From Setaria digitata (taxonomy: Eukaryota > Nematoda > Chromadorea > Rhabditida > Setariidae): a stretch of 64,000 bases of DNA. Positions 27,251 to 56,560 of this stretch are shown piece by piece. Location: positions 62,001 to 126,000 of the forward strand of contig RCAB01000025.1 of the NCBI GenBank assembly GCA_003640385.1, given 5' to 3'. The notes beneath the pieces are model-generated. The model was given only the letters and a program-made list of their open reading frames with translations. It was not told where the DNA came from and did no database searches. Position numbers and translations under genes: made by a program. How positions within the stretch are numbered: position 1 is the stretch's first letter; every line of letters starts with the position of its first letter.

Positions 27251-30200
27251 GATACAGACTCACTAACGAACAAGACGGACGCCACTAGCGCCTGGGCACG
27301 CATCATTCGCGCTGTTGATTTAGTTTCGATGTGCAGACGGACGGACAGCCATACACGGTGTATGTGGACGTGTGCCTATTTTGGTCCATTCTCCTGGGAA
27401 TAATGTCGAACGGCGTACCAAAAGTGCAGTAGAAACATAATCGAGTGCGCATGGATCAGTAGTCCACAGCCGGAAAGGCTGGATCGGATGGTTTGGACGA
27501 ATGCTGGCTAGTGAACGAGCCAAGAAAGCTTAACTGAGGCAGGCTATCGCGTGCATACATACGTTTCCTCGATTATAAACTAGTCAACCATTGCAAACAA
27601 GTTTTCAGCCTGTACTAATTGTTTGGAAATTATCGGGCGGCCAAGCTACATTGTGTGTGTGTACTGCACAGTAGCCACGTAATCCGTTAGCATTCATAGC
27701 ACCTGTTGACAAATGATATTAACTAACTGGAATAGACGTAGTTTTCTTCTTTCGTTGGGTTTCTCGTGAAACTTCTCAGTAATTCTTCCAAATAGTCAAT
27801 GAAAATTGAAAGATTGATGAGAAGGAAGTAACGGACATTTCTGAAGGTTCTACTAGTTTGAAGTGATCTTTGGATAGCACTGAATATGTTTCGATTTGTT
27901 CTAGCAGACTGTGAGATTGTTCCCGACTAGTTTGTCTGCTGAAAGCCTTCTTGTAGCATAAATTCGCATCACTTCCTCTTCTTTTGTGTCGATTAAATCT
28001 TCTCTTCAACCATCAACAGGTGCATCAGGATGGAAGAGAGCGGTAAAGCTGTAATGCTCGGCAGATTGTTCGAGGCCTTAAATTTCCTAATACACTGATT
28101 TAGATATTAAAAGGATAAGAAAATTATCAGCAGAATAGAGATTTCAAAATAAAAATAACGTTCAATTTCTTCCTCAATTTTAATAATGTTTTTACAAGCT
28201 TTGCAAAAACTTAATATGATAGTGAAGAAATATTACGAATTTCTATAATAAGAAGTATCTGGGAGGTGTATTAGCAGTAATTCCATGTTATGAAAACAAC
28301 TATTTTTTATAGTAAGAATATGTTGTTTGATGTGGAAACGACTTTCTCTTACTAGACATATTATCATTCATGTTGTACTTTTGTACCTTCATTCACTTGC
28401 AGTAGTTGTGCTCACTTATATCATAAACCCTTTCCTTCGAATTTTTTCGGAAGTATTTTTGACTTGTTTATGGTAACTTTTAATATTCTTTAAGCGTTTT
28501 AAGCTTTTGCGCATCATTTCCGATATGAGATTTCTGCGTTTATTATATTCTAAAAGAAGCAAATTTACAACGAGTGTAAAAACAGTTTATTTGCAGTTCA
28601 TCTTATAGACTTGTCTTCCTACAAGTCCGCATTGTTATGTTAATAACTAGCTTTTCTTGTCTTCATTAACAGTTTTTAAAGTCAGTAAAATCTTCCGTTC
28701 TACGAAAAATGTTGGGACCCGACATTTAACAGTGCCTTTTCTCACATCCGGTTAAAAAAAGACATTCCAAGGTGGGTAAGTTTGATGAGGTCTCAGCGTA
28801 TGGGTACCTTATATGGGGAACTGTAGGATAATTCAATATCAGCATTAAATTTGCTCATTTTAAGTAATGAATGATCTTCTAAAGGGAGGTTTCTAAATCA
28901 GAAATCTTATTTTGCTCTTTTTCTATTAAATCATGGAATAATAAATAATTCAAGGAAGTTAGCTACTGAGCAACATTTCAGAACTTATTTCCAACATAAT
29001 GCAGTGATTTTTCCCTCATTATCCACTGTCTTCTTGCTTTCCTGCTTTTTCTATTCAAATCACTGATGCATTTCAAGTTCAAAAAAGAAGTCTTTTTTTT
29101 TATTTTTAGTTATTTTCTCTATTTTTTCCGACCACAAACAGAGAGAGGTTTAAGAAATGAAATGAATAAAAAATATGCTCTCATATTTCAGTTTTGAACT
29201 ATCCTTATTTCATTTTCGAATTTCGCATTTCTTTTCCTTTTTTATTTGATGAGATCAAAAGTTCTATTCGGAATGTTCCTAATACCACCCAGTGCATTCT
29301 TATATATTGCAACTCTCTAAAAGTGTACTATCAGGTCCTGAATGTCACGGATTGTTGCTTTTTCGACACCTTGAAACATCTGTCTCCTTCACTGAATCTA
29401 TAATTTACTTGCGGTCTGTCTCGTTGATATCTCCTTGGACAAATGATTATCACATCTAATTGATATACTACATTGAAATTGAACTAATGGATTAATTGGA
29501 GTAAAATATTACCACAAAAACGCATGCTAGCTCACTTACGTCCAGTTTGGTGTTTCATTTCTTCCTCTTGTCGTCTTCTTCAAATTTCAAAACGGTTCTG
29601 TGTTGACTTGTTTATCCTTAGACTTTTTTTTTTTTGTAAATGTAGCATTCCCGCTGCGTTATATATTTGTCGCTGAAATTAAAAGATTTAAACGATGTGT
29701 CGTCGTCAATTTATCACAGATTGTAGCTCGCATTGCTGATTAATTTTTACGGTCGGATTTTTCGAATACCAATGTAGGCCTCTAAATCCAAATTTTAAAT
29801 GTATTTTATATTTTCTTAATCTATTGCAGTTCATCCGAACTTTTGGATTAATGAACAAAGAACACAGACTTACCGACACTTCTGTAGTCATAGTCACCAT
29901 TTGATTTCAATGTATTAAATATGTGCATATATTTTAGCAATGTTCAACAAAATGTTCCAAATTAAAGCAGTCTTAAGACGGCAGACGTATTATCGCAGTA
30001 GAATGCTGAATAGTTTAAAGTGATTTTTTTTAGAACTTTCTTAAGTAATAGATAGCTGTTCTAGGGTAGATACCTTTTACACATTTACATTATGTCCATA
30101 AGTAGAATAATCCTGTTTTTCTACTTTTTTACGGCTCAAATTTCTTCGGAAGAAATGTTTTCCCTTGCACAGTCTATCTATCCTCTGTTTATATTTATCA

Positions 30201-33200
30201 ATTAAAAAAGTAAATAAATTTGCTTAAATTCAATATTTTACTTGCGAAGCAAAAAATCTTTACAAATCGCTTCTCGTATGTCGGTTGATGTTTTAGTCTA
30301 CTGTGACCTTAAATTAATTTGGACTTTCATATGGCACATAAATAATACACCTCCTCGCTCAACATAGCTTTTGCTGAATTTTTAAAAAACACAAATAACT
30401 GTGCTGCCCAATTAATTGCAGGAATTTATCACTTTTTGCATAAATTAACAATATGTTAAGAAATGAAGAAGGAAATGGCAGCTGTGATAAATATTATAGT
30501 AATATTACACTAGGCAAAAGTCAAGGTTAGAAAATTTATGTATTTATAATAAAACTATTTTAATCATGATAAGAGGGCATAACTACCCTCCTTGCAATGT
30601 TCAAAAAAATAAGCTCTACTTTAAGCAAGCAGTTAAGTCAAAATTAATTCCCATATTTCTATTCAGTTTGGCTGTTAGTGTACGGGATCGAGAGTGTTGT
30701 TAGGATGGGAATAGCTGCATCAGTTGAACTGCAACTTGTCATCAATCAAACTGCCTCATTGCTTCCTTCGCTACATATTTTCTATTTCACTATTTTCCAA
30801 TAATCTTGTCTGGCCAATTGTCTTTGCAATCATGCATCACTTTTTTGCTCCTTCTTGCACATCACCTTTCCAAAGCACTTGCTTACTCATTTCTCCACTT
30901 ATTTACTTGCCGAACATCTAGATGTACTGATTCTTCGTCCACTCACAAGTTCACTTTCTATAAACTCTATTCACGACTCCCTAATCTCCTTCCTTAAATT
31001 TTCCTTTTTCTTTCTTACTTTTAAAAGTTCGCAGAATAATCATGAATAAGTCAAGACCGGCCATGTATACTTAAACTATTTCTTAAAAGCTCAGAAACGA
31101 ATGCTTTTCGTTGTATCAAATCTTCATGCCTTATCCCTTTTATTCCTTAAACATTTCAATGAACACAGCTTCCTGACGACCACCATCTTCCCTCAAAGCC
31201 CTAAATCCATCGATGCATTTCCATGTTTCCATGTTGAGATGAACAATCTGAAACTGTCTTCTCCTTTATGTGCTAATTTCAAGTATCCGTTTATTCTTGG
31301 GTATTGAGTCTCATAGACGCTTGTTAATGGGAACAAATTCAGACATGGAGAAGGTTGCGTAAGCCATAATTGATCTGTTTCTACTTTAAGGAATGGACTA
31401 TTGGCATTTATGTCTTCCTCGTGAAGGAGCAGTTGTTTTAAGTTCAATAATAGTAATTGGTAGTAGCAGTGATGACCTTTCTAGTACAAACCGAGAAAGT
31501 TAAAGTCAATTATGGCACTACTAACCATTAATTAGAGCCATATTTCTGGCGCAGTCATTACTATTGATTGTTATTATCGCTGGAATTGACTTCGTTATTT
31601 ATACTATGTCGAGAATCCCGCAAAAAAAAATCACGATTCAGTTTAACAAACGGAAATTCTCATGCTGAAACTTAGATTTGCATGAAAGGATAGACCGGTT
31701 GATTCTTTTTCATCTAAGAATCATTTAAAAAAGTCTTTCCTTCGTACTGTTCAGCATTATATGTGCTAAATTTTCTCAGTTCCAAATGATTGTGAGATAA
31801 TTTTTTTCTTTTTTGTTTTGAAATTGTTCGTAAGATAAAAATGTGGTTCCAAAGTGTTAACAATAAAGTGACAGCTAATTCGGAACTCAAATTAGTTTTT
31901 ACACTGACTTTCATTTCATTATTTTCAAGGGCTACTTACTTTTCTTGTCCTTTAGATTACTGTAAGCCTTCGACTGACGTTTTCTTCCAATCTGAATTTC
32001 TTTCTTTTTTTTTTCAGGGACAACTCAATACTATTCAACTTTCACCAGCAGTTTTATTCTGCTTAGATATTGTTTGTCATACAGCTTATCGAAAGCATTT
32101 TAAGTTCTTCCTTGTAATGTCTCTCTCCATGTTTATCAAAAACAGGATAAATGTCGGCCTTCCTTACCTAAGTTTTTCAGTTCTTTCTCTCAATTTTTTC
32201 GCTTTTCTTTTTCAAGGCATTGTTATGATTAATTCTAACTTTGGCAATTACTGACAACACCAAATTCCTACTGAAATATAATGAATGCATAACACACATC
32301 CATTTAGAAGCAGAAGTATGCATTTCTAATGCTTCGGAAGACACTTCGAAATTTTTTTTTTTAGAGGAAAAGGAGAAAAGAAAGTGAGGAGATTTGGCAT
32401 TTGTTTCGATTTCTTTTGATGATGCTAGTGTAAAAAGAGTTTTGAAATCATAAATAGCGTTTAAATGGAAATAGTGTGTGCAGAAGCAAGAGTCACTGCA
32501 GTCTTAAGAATGATGATTACTTGAGATCATTTCACACCTCATTGTTTCACCTCTTTTGCTTCACTCTTACGTATTATTCCTCTTCTTACAATCAATCTGC
32601 TCCTTTTTTGTCATCTTCCAATTTCAAGTTCTTGTTTTCACTTGTGAAGGATGGATTCACCAGACCATATCCCAAAAATGTGCTGTTTTCTTCTATTGTC
32701 TTTATGAGAAGATGAATAGATGCAGGCATAACACAAAAATATTTTGAACTTTACTGAATACTGCAGGGTTTTTTTTTGGTGTTGGAGAGAGGGAGAGAGT
32801 AAGGGGAAGGAAGTTAGTTTGTGTTGAAAATTGAGCTTAATTTTTTAATGAAAAAGAAGGAAATGAAGAAGAAGAAAATCATAGTCATAGAATTGATTCG
32901 GTGTCAAAATGTCGATATCAAACTCCGAAATAAATTTATTTATCTGGTGTTTAAAAAAATACGGAAAGTATTTCAAATATCATTGTTAGAAAATAGTTAA
33001 AGATGGAAAAATAGCTGAAAAATAAGTTTATCGTCCCTCTATTTGAGAAATGTCCAGACTTTTTCTTCCTTTAAAATGCATTACAGAGTGATTAAAAGAT
33101 TCATGGCTTAGAAGAATTGAAAAAGCGAACGTTTCTATGTGCATCTTTTATGATATTTTGTTTTGTATTTATCATATTTCATTAAACAAGTAGTTGAACG

Positions 33201-36200
33201 GACAATTTCATCACATACAAGATCACAGAATCTCTGTAATTTTCGAGTTAAATAATTCGTTGGAACTTGAAAAATTAGTGAGCTAATATTTCTCATCATT
33301 TACCATTCACTTCTGCCTGGACCTTTAGACCTAGGGGCAAATCAACACAGTTCGGAGGTCAGACTTGTAATTTGCTTATACTGTATCAAGATTGAATCTT
33401 GTATCTTCAGCAACTTCTGAGGGAAAGGAGATGTGCTGGTATATCTATAAATCGTAAAGCAAGAAAGAATAGTACGAAGCATATCTTTCTGAAGGGACTA
33501 ACACTAACAAGCCTCCTGGAAACGAGGTTTTTTGTCAGAGCCTCAAACGATCAATTCCTCTGTCTTCTCGAGAAGGAGGAGACCACCACTGATATATACA
33601 TAGGCACAGAGATAGATATACTGCATATAACATGTCTGTTTGTATGTGTGTGAGTTTGTGACTGGCCTATATTTAGGCCTATAGACTATCTGCTTGTTAA
33701 ATAAGCCAGCCACATTCAGCCTTAATGCGTTTTTCCTTTCTTGCTTACCTTCTAAAAAAATGTTATGCATAAAACAAATGAACTAAACTAGGGTGATTTT
33801 GCTTCTTTTCACTGTTTTTCATTTGTGTAAATGTCATTTTTTAGTCACGTTCATCTTGCATTCCACTCCCATGATCTCCATATAGCTTATCCCCGCTTTT
33901 TGTTAGTTAATCATCTGTTCTCTTTTAAACGGAATGGAAATAAAGTTATCCTGACAGTTGATAGTTCCTTGATTGTATTCATAATCTACTAACTCAAACC
34001 ATCCTTTCAGACATGCACATGATGCCCATGTTTAGGAACACATATATAGTGTTAATTAAAATTAACTGCAGACCTTTAATATCTATCTGTATCTTGTTTA
34101 AGAAATAATAATTCTAAAAACGAGTTTAATAATTCATTCTTCAAAACAACTTTATGTTCATAAAAGGTATTTGCTAAACTTTTCAAGACAGATGCTGTGT
34201 TAGTTTCTTTTCTTGGACAATTCAAAATTCATCATTTCATCGCTCACCAACTTGTTTGAACGGAAAATATTTCAATAGAAAGTAGTTTTCTTTTAATTTT
34301 TTCCCTCAGTTAAAAACACTGCAGATGTTTGCTACATGTTAAATATGCTGCTCTGCTATTCGACCGATGCCTAACTCATTGTCGTATAATGACACAACTA
34401 ATTGCTTGAATATTTACCAACTTTTTAGTGCTGAAAGGATTTTTGTTATTCCTAGCCATTATTTTAGAGGAAATAATTTTTGCAGATCTTTGTACTGTTT
34501 TTGTTATATTTATTACAAATAGTTTTTTTCTAGTAGTGTTTCAGTAATGTAAATTCCGTCATTTGCTCTGAAAATTATGCTCATAAGCCTTAGGACTGTT
34601 CCCAACTTAGGCTGTAATCATACACTCCAATTTTTTTCTTATCGTTCAGAGATGGCCTCTGCGCTGTGAGGCATTAAAGGACTCCTTTTTTAAATTGAAT
34701 TCTTAACATAAAATTCAAATTTTCAAGTCACGTGGTAGATTTACTAGTACCTTTTTCTCAGAAATAAAGATTTGAAAACTAGAACTGGTGCGTGAGACCC
34801 ACCTGTGAACTTCCAATCTTGGAAAATGTGTAAATTTTTTTCTTCGCATTTCACCAATTCAAGAACAGGCATACAAATTCAAGAACAGCATCACACGGAA
34901 TTAAACAATACGAAGCGCTAAAAACTGTACCCATAAGAAGGAAGGCTAATGAATGAAGGAAGTTCAAAACTACATATTTGAGGGAGGGGATTATAATGTT
35001 CTGTATTTGAAGGCACTTTTTACCGCAGTGAAATCAAGAAAGGAATTCAATCCTTAAGTGGTTAGAAACCTATGCACATAAATTTATGAGCAAAAAAATA
35101 AAGTCTTTCTTATCTCACTTCTTTTCAAACGTTTAGTAGGGCTATCAAACGCATATCAATATTATTCGAGATTAACTGAGAGGTTTAGTTAGAAATCAGT
35201 AAGAGCAGTCAGTATATTTGTGAAAAGTCTGTGCGTAGTCCATTGTTTTGGAACTGGACTATCCACCGTGGCTTTTTTTTTAGACCCAGATGTGCTTGAA
35301 AATGAGTCCGATTACATTCCAAGGACAGGAGAGTATCCATTAGGATATTTGTTGCTTTCTTCTCTCTTGCTTTTATCCTGATAAGATTATTAGAGCTTTA
35401 GTGAACCTTAGCAGCAGTTGTTCGTTTTCCTTCCTTCCATTTTCAGTTAGCCTGTTTTCTGATTAAATCTTTTAAATGCTTCGCTAGTGTATGTCACTTT
35501 TGCTACACAGTAACAAAGGAAGCTATCGGAAACAGGAAAGATCGAGTCAACATCATCACTGAAGGGAAATACTTTTTCGAGATTGCGGAAATGAACTGAT
35601 TTTTTCTAAAAAAAAAAAAATTCATCTTTTCATTGTAGATTCTTAGATTCAGTTTCTTTGAAAAGAGTTGAGATGAGTTATTTTGTGTTGACTCATTGAC
35701 GAATTTTTTTTGTGGCTTGTTGAAATGCTGAAAAATGTGGGTAGGAAGAAAGAGCTTTCTGCGAGGAGTGAGAAATGATGTTTTTCTGGAAAATGTGAGC
35801 ATTTGATTTCTGATGTCCTGTTGCTCTGTTTACACAGCAACTGCAAAAAACGAAATAAGTTAGAAAAAAAAAAAAAAATTGGACTGCTGAATTTTTAGTT
35901 TGTGTGTTGAGAGTTAGTTCTTTTTGCTCTTTTTTCGGGATCAATCCTGAATGCACACCTGTTTGATTATCCTGTATATTTCCTTTATCAGTGTCGACTT
36001 GGACCTTGTTCCTTGTACACTTATTGAAAAATAGGCAAAAAAAAAAAAACAAATAAATAAACAGAAGCAAAAAAAAACACGATTGTTTCATTGATTCAAA
36101 ATCATCCTTGTTACTTTATGGATAAAAAGGTTACTTTAACTTTAGTCATATTTTTTAACTAACACTCGACTTTTTTTTTTAAAAAAGCAGTGAATGAAAG

Positions 36201-37574
36201 AATTGTTGAATTGTCATTGAATAGAAAGGTTGCAAAAAGTTGAAGAAAATTAGAAAGTTTCTCAGATTCAAACGTCATCTGTCACGCTGACTCGTTCATT
36301 CTTCTATCTTAAAGCTTAAGGCGGACATGTTTGTCAATTCATCGTCACCATGGCACCATAATATGTCATCTAGTAATGCTGTCCCGACTACATGCTTGCT
36401 CTTGATTCGTTTGAACAGCTGCCATCCTCTCAAGATGCCACACAAAAACATGCATTCAGAATGTTTACAGCCATTGCAAATATATTTACCTGTTCAGGAT
36501 TCATTATTGAAAGAATTCCCGAAAATGTCAACCTTTTTTTGATCACATTTCCATGATCCGTTCTAGCGATATTGCATATATTAGGCATTATGGTCGCTAA
36601 TAAAATGCAAAAAATAAAGGTATTGTTATTCAATACCATTATGATTTGTAAATATCTGGCGATTTGTTTTAATAATTTAATCAAAAACAGAAATGAGGAG
36701 GAAACCTTGTCCTCCACGAACTATTTTTAATTATTATATGTAACTTGGTAATCACTAGTTTAATTTATCAAATGTTCGATGCGCTCTTGTAAAGCAGCGC
36801 ATAGCTTCTTGATTAAATTCGACGTCCACGTATGGAACAGATTAATTCGCGTGTACAATGCTTTTAATTAGCTCCATTTTTTTTTTAGAAAGTCGATAAA
36901 CGTCAATATCGAGTATACTGTTAAGTCTCAATCAGAAACATGAATAGTTAGGGGTGGCTAACATTTTTCTTCGAAGAGCGGTTAATTAGGTTAAACATAA
37001 AAACTCATCATTAGACGTATAAAGTGTGGATGCCGTAAAATCGATCTTTTTGCAAAGAACAGATCAAAAAATTTCAGATTCCAGTGTAAATACTTTTTAA
37101 AGTAGAAAATTGTTAAGAAATCAGAAATACATTAAATCATTTTTTCTCTACACGATATATGTAATAAATAAGACGATTTTTGGATTCATTAATCGTTATA
37201 AAATACCATTAAAGAACTGTATTTATCCGGAGGCTTAGATCGTTAAAAATTTCCAGCTTTTAAACAAAATGTACTTCCTGATGGTTCCTAGTTCTTCATA
37301 TTATAAACAGCTTTGTTGAGACGTGAGGTTATTTTAATCCAATTTTACGCTGCCTTTCAGATTCAGATCTGCTGATTTTTACAGGTAGTTGATCCGTGTT
37401 ACAGGCAGTTTGCTCACAGAGAGGGCAGTGGAAAATTTTTCCAGAAACAAAAAAATTGCTGTGTATTTGCGACTTTTTCGCATCAAGTTACAGTTCAAAA
37501 AATTTTAAAACGAAATGCACGCTTTCTTTCGGTGTTATTAAATTATGGTAGTTATACCGCAGACGAATAACGTC

Positions 37575-53939
<16,365 letters not shown>

Positions 53940-54049
53940 TATAATCTTGTGAAAAAAGTCCTTTTTTTTTATAAAAAAAGCTTGACACGCTCAATCCTTT
54001 AGGCTTAATATAATATTTCACCGTATCGAAAGACTAATTTAAATTGATT

Positions 54050-54135
54050 TCAAAGAAAAGGAATATATATATATATATATATATATATTATTATATAAAT
54101 ATACATATATTCCTTTTCTTTGATATATATATCAA
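54050..54135. repeat. 19-bp inverted repeat plus 16-bp palindrome downstream of CaMKII
   Basis: TCAAAGAAAAGGAATATAT at 54050-54068 is mirrored exactly at 54105-54123 around a TA-rich loop, followed directly by the palindrome TTGATATATATATCAA at 54120-54135. It starts 111 bp after the CaMKII stop, so it may be in the 3' UTR. Confidence 0.85.
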
Positions 54136-56275
54136 GGCTCATCAAAATAAAAAAAGAAAAGGAGAAATTTGCAAAGGAGACAGATAAGACAGAACTCAAA
54201 ACAAAACTTGCTTCATTTACATGCTTTTTTCTCATTTCAAGTTTTAATTTTAATGTATTTTTATTTGCTTGCGTACAGTGATATATTACTATCATTTGTA
54301 GTGAAATTAGAAAAAAAAAAATTATTTTATAGTGAGTGCGCGTTGTCATTTTACAATGGATCTGTACAGCTTTTTCGGGCTATACAAAAGAATTTAATTT
54401 GTGGCAGAGTTCCGAACTTTTGACTGTGAACATCGGTTACCGCATGTAGTTCTGTGTTCACTTTTAAAAATATATAAGTGTTAGTAGCAGAGTTTCTTTC
54501 TTTTTATTTCCTGGAATTTCCCCGGAAGTTCTATATATAAACCTCTTTCATAGCAGTTTCTTGTCTCTTGCAAACAGTTCAGTCTTCGAAATTAAATGCT
54601 ACTGATTGGGATTGTATCAGTACAAGTATGCTCACTGCCCTGCAAGAACGCTATAAGTATTGTTTTTTAATTTTCTTTTTGTTTCGTAATTTCATTTTTT
54701 TTTTAATTATATTTTTAACTCCTCGCAGTTATGCTCGCTGCAATGTGTTATTTGGTACATATGTAGTAGCCATGTATAGCGCTACGTCAAAAGAACTATA
54801 TTTTTTTTCACAATCTGTTACCTTGATGGGCTTTTTAATTTTCTGGTAATCGACCTTTTCAGTAGCACCACCACAAAATTATCACTTTGAAAACTGGTGT
54901 TTGATTCCTAACAGATCGGGTGGTATTCATCTACATGCTTAAACTCTTGAAGTCCACCAATATATATGTCAACAAATTTATTTCCTGTTGTTAAAATAGT
55001 GTTAAGCAAAAAAAATTTTATTCCCTCTTGTGCCTCTTGCTCTGTTCGCTTTCAGAATAAACTATTTCTTCAAATAATTTTCTGAAGTCGTGAAGTGCCT
55101 AGACATTGACCTTTTATTGTGAGCGTTCTGTAATATCCGATTAGAAACAATAGACTTTTCTCACTTAAAAGTACTTTTTTAATTAATCTACTGTTTGCGT
55201 ATCAAAGATTTCCACTTGTAAAGTTGTTAAACTTGAAAAATTTTCAATGATTTGACATTAATATTGTAATTTATCTCCAATATAATAGTCTGGCACTTGA
55301 CAACGGCCTAAAAGTTTTCCCTCAGAGCTCGTTCGTATAATTCATATGCACCAATGGATGTAATTGTGCGTAGTAATAAATACGTACTTTCGATAATTTC
55401 TTTTAATACAACATTCCTTATTATTCTTTTTATTACACTTTAAAGTTTTTATCCTGAAATCTGAAGTTTAAAATTTCAAATTCTTAAGCTGCAGCTTTCA
55501 CGAAAAGTTGTATATTTTTGCGTCGTTCGCTTTTTTTTGCCATCTTTTTTCCCTTAATCTGTTTTCTTCTGTTTTGCGGCACTTTTATATATTGTTTATT
55601 CTTTGATCATCACATTCTTGTTCATTTCCAATTTTAATGATAAGTGTCCTGAAAATTCATTGTTCCTTCATTTCGTTTACTGTTTTTCTTGCATTCACTA
55701 CACACGTCTGTTGTGATGATGAAAGAAAAACTGCTGTATTTTGTGGCAATGGTATTTTTCTTAAATAAATTTATCTCTCCCTATTCTGTTATTCTTCAGC
55801 AAGTTCCGACATTACGTAATCATTGCTCTGTCGAATTGAAATAAAAGAAATTTTATTCAATAGTCCGGAAGGTGTTAAAAAATGTTTTCGGGAATTTAAC
55901 ACGAATAATACAGTATTCTACAAGTAATAGATGCATCAAAAATTATTTTTTAAAAGAATTTTAAAGTAACTTGAGCATTAAATGAATAAAATCTCTCAAT
56001 CCATTTACAAATTGGTTATGACGAAATAGCAAATTCACGATTTTCTGCCGATTATAGTTTCCGATTATGATAAAATAGTGATGAGAGAGCCCTCAGTTAT
56101 AAATCGTTGTTACATCGAATATAACGAGGTGGTGACAAAACACCCATTTCGTTGGCTGTTCAGATTGTGAATAGTTATTGCAACCTGGACCAGAAAATCA
56201 GTGCGATTTGAGCATATCTCGATTAAAGTAAAGAGTTTCAGGTGAACTTTTCTCCGTCACTCCCTCTCTCTCTTT

Positions 56276-56560
56276 ATGGCACATGAATTACAAGATGACG
56301 AGCTGAAAATGGGTTTTTCATTTTATTCACGGGGTTCTGAATCAAAGACAAAGCAAAGAAAGGAGGATGACGACAGGAACTTAACGCGCAGGAACAGTGA
56401 ATTAATTATTCGGGCACTGTCTCGGCATTTTGTTGACGTGGAGACCACGCGGGGACTGAAATACTGTCCACTTCATTTCGTCATCCAATCGATACCTTTT
56501 GTCTTTCTTTCCTCGACAAACACTGACATTCTGGATTACTATCGTTATCATTGGTACTAA
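56276..56560 (+). CDS. Unrecognised open frame, 94 residues, doubtful
   Basis: An ATG after a CT-rich leader opens MAHELQDDELKMGF followed by a hydrophilic Lys/Asp/Arg stretch (TKQRKEDDDRNLTRRNSEL) and a more hydrophobic end. Local GC is above the surroundings. No family is recognised and no good donor joins it in frame to the PDXDC1-like exons. It may be a short gene, an upstream exon or chance. Confidence 0.2.
   Translation: MAHELQDDELKMGFSFYSRGSESKTKQRKEDDDRNLTRRNSELIIRALSRHFVDVETTRGLKYCPLHFVIQSIPFVFLSSTNTDILDYYRYHWY

Larger units (their letters stand above)
18042..37544. other. Long intergenic region between divergent globin and CaMKII genes
   Basis: About 19.5 kb, mostly AT-rich. It should contain the promoters of both genes, which point away from each other. 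Seen: a 40-bp palindrome next to an assembly gap (21014-21126), a CA/TA-rich tract and a GC-rich patch (27178-27560), T runs, and several exon-like segments with no assignable gene (22257-22516, 25964-26087 and 33411-33526 plus; 27776-28009 minus). No tRNA, rRNA or transposase was recognised. The long frames at 31841-32254 and 35693-36091 are low-complexity, Phe/Leu/Ser-rich readings of pyrimidine- or A-rich DNA. Confidence 0.6.

Noticed and set aside
27110..27403. Plus-strand frame of 97 codons
   Set aside because: Reads through the TA/CA microsatellite (Tyr/Ile and His/Thr repeats), an artefact of the repeat.
31841..32254. Plus-strand frame of 137 codons, the second longest in the window
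   Set aside because: Phe/Leu/Ser-rich reading of pyrimidine-rich DNA with no family resemblance or coherent splice signals.
35693..36091. Minus-strand frame of 132 codons
   Set aside because: Driven by A-rich runs on the plus strand (long Phe tracts); no coding character.
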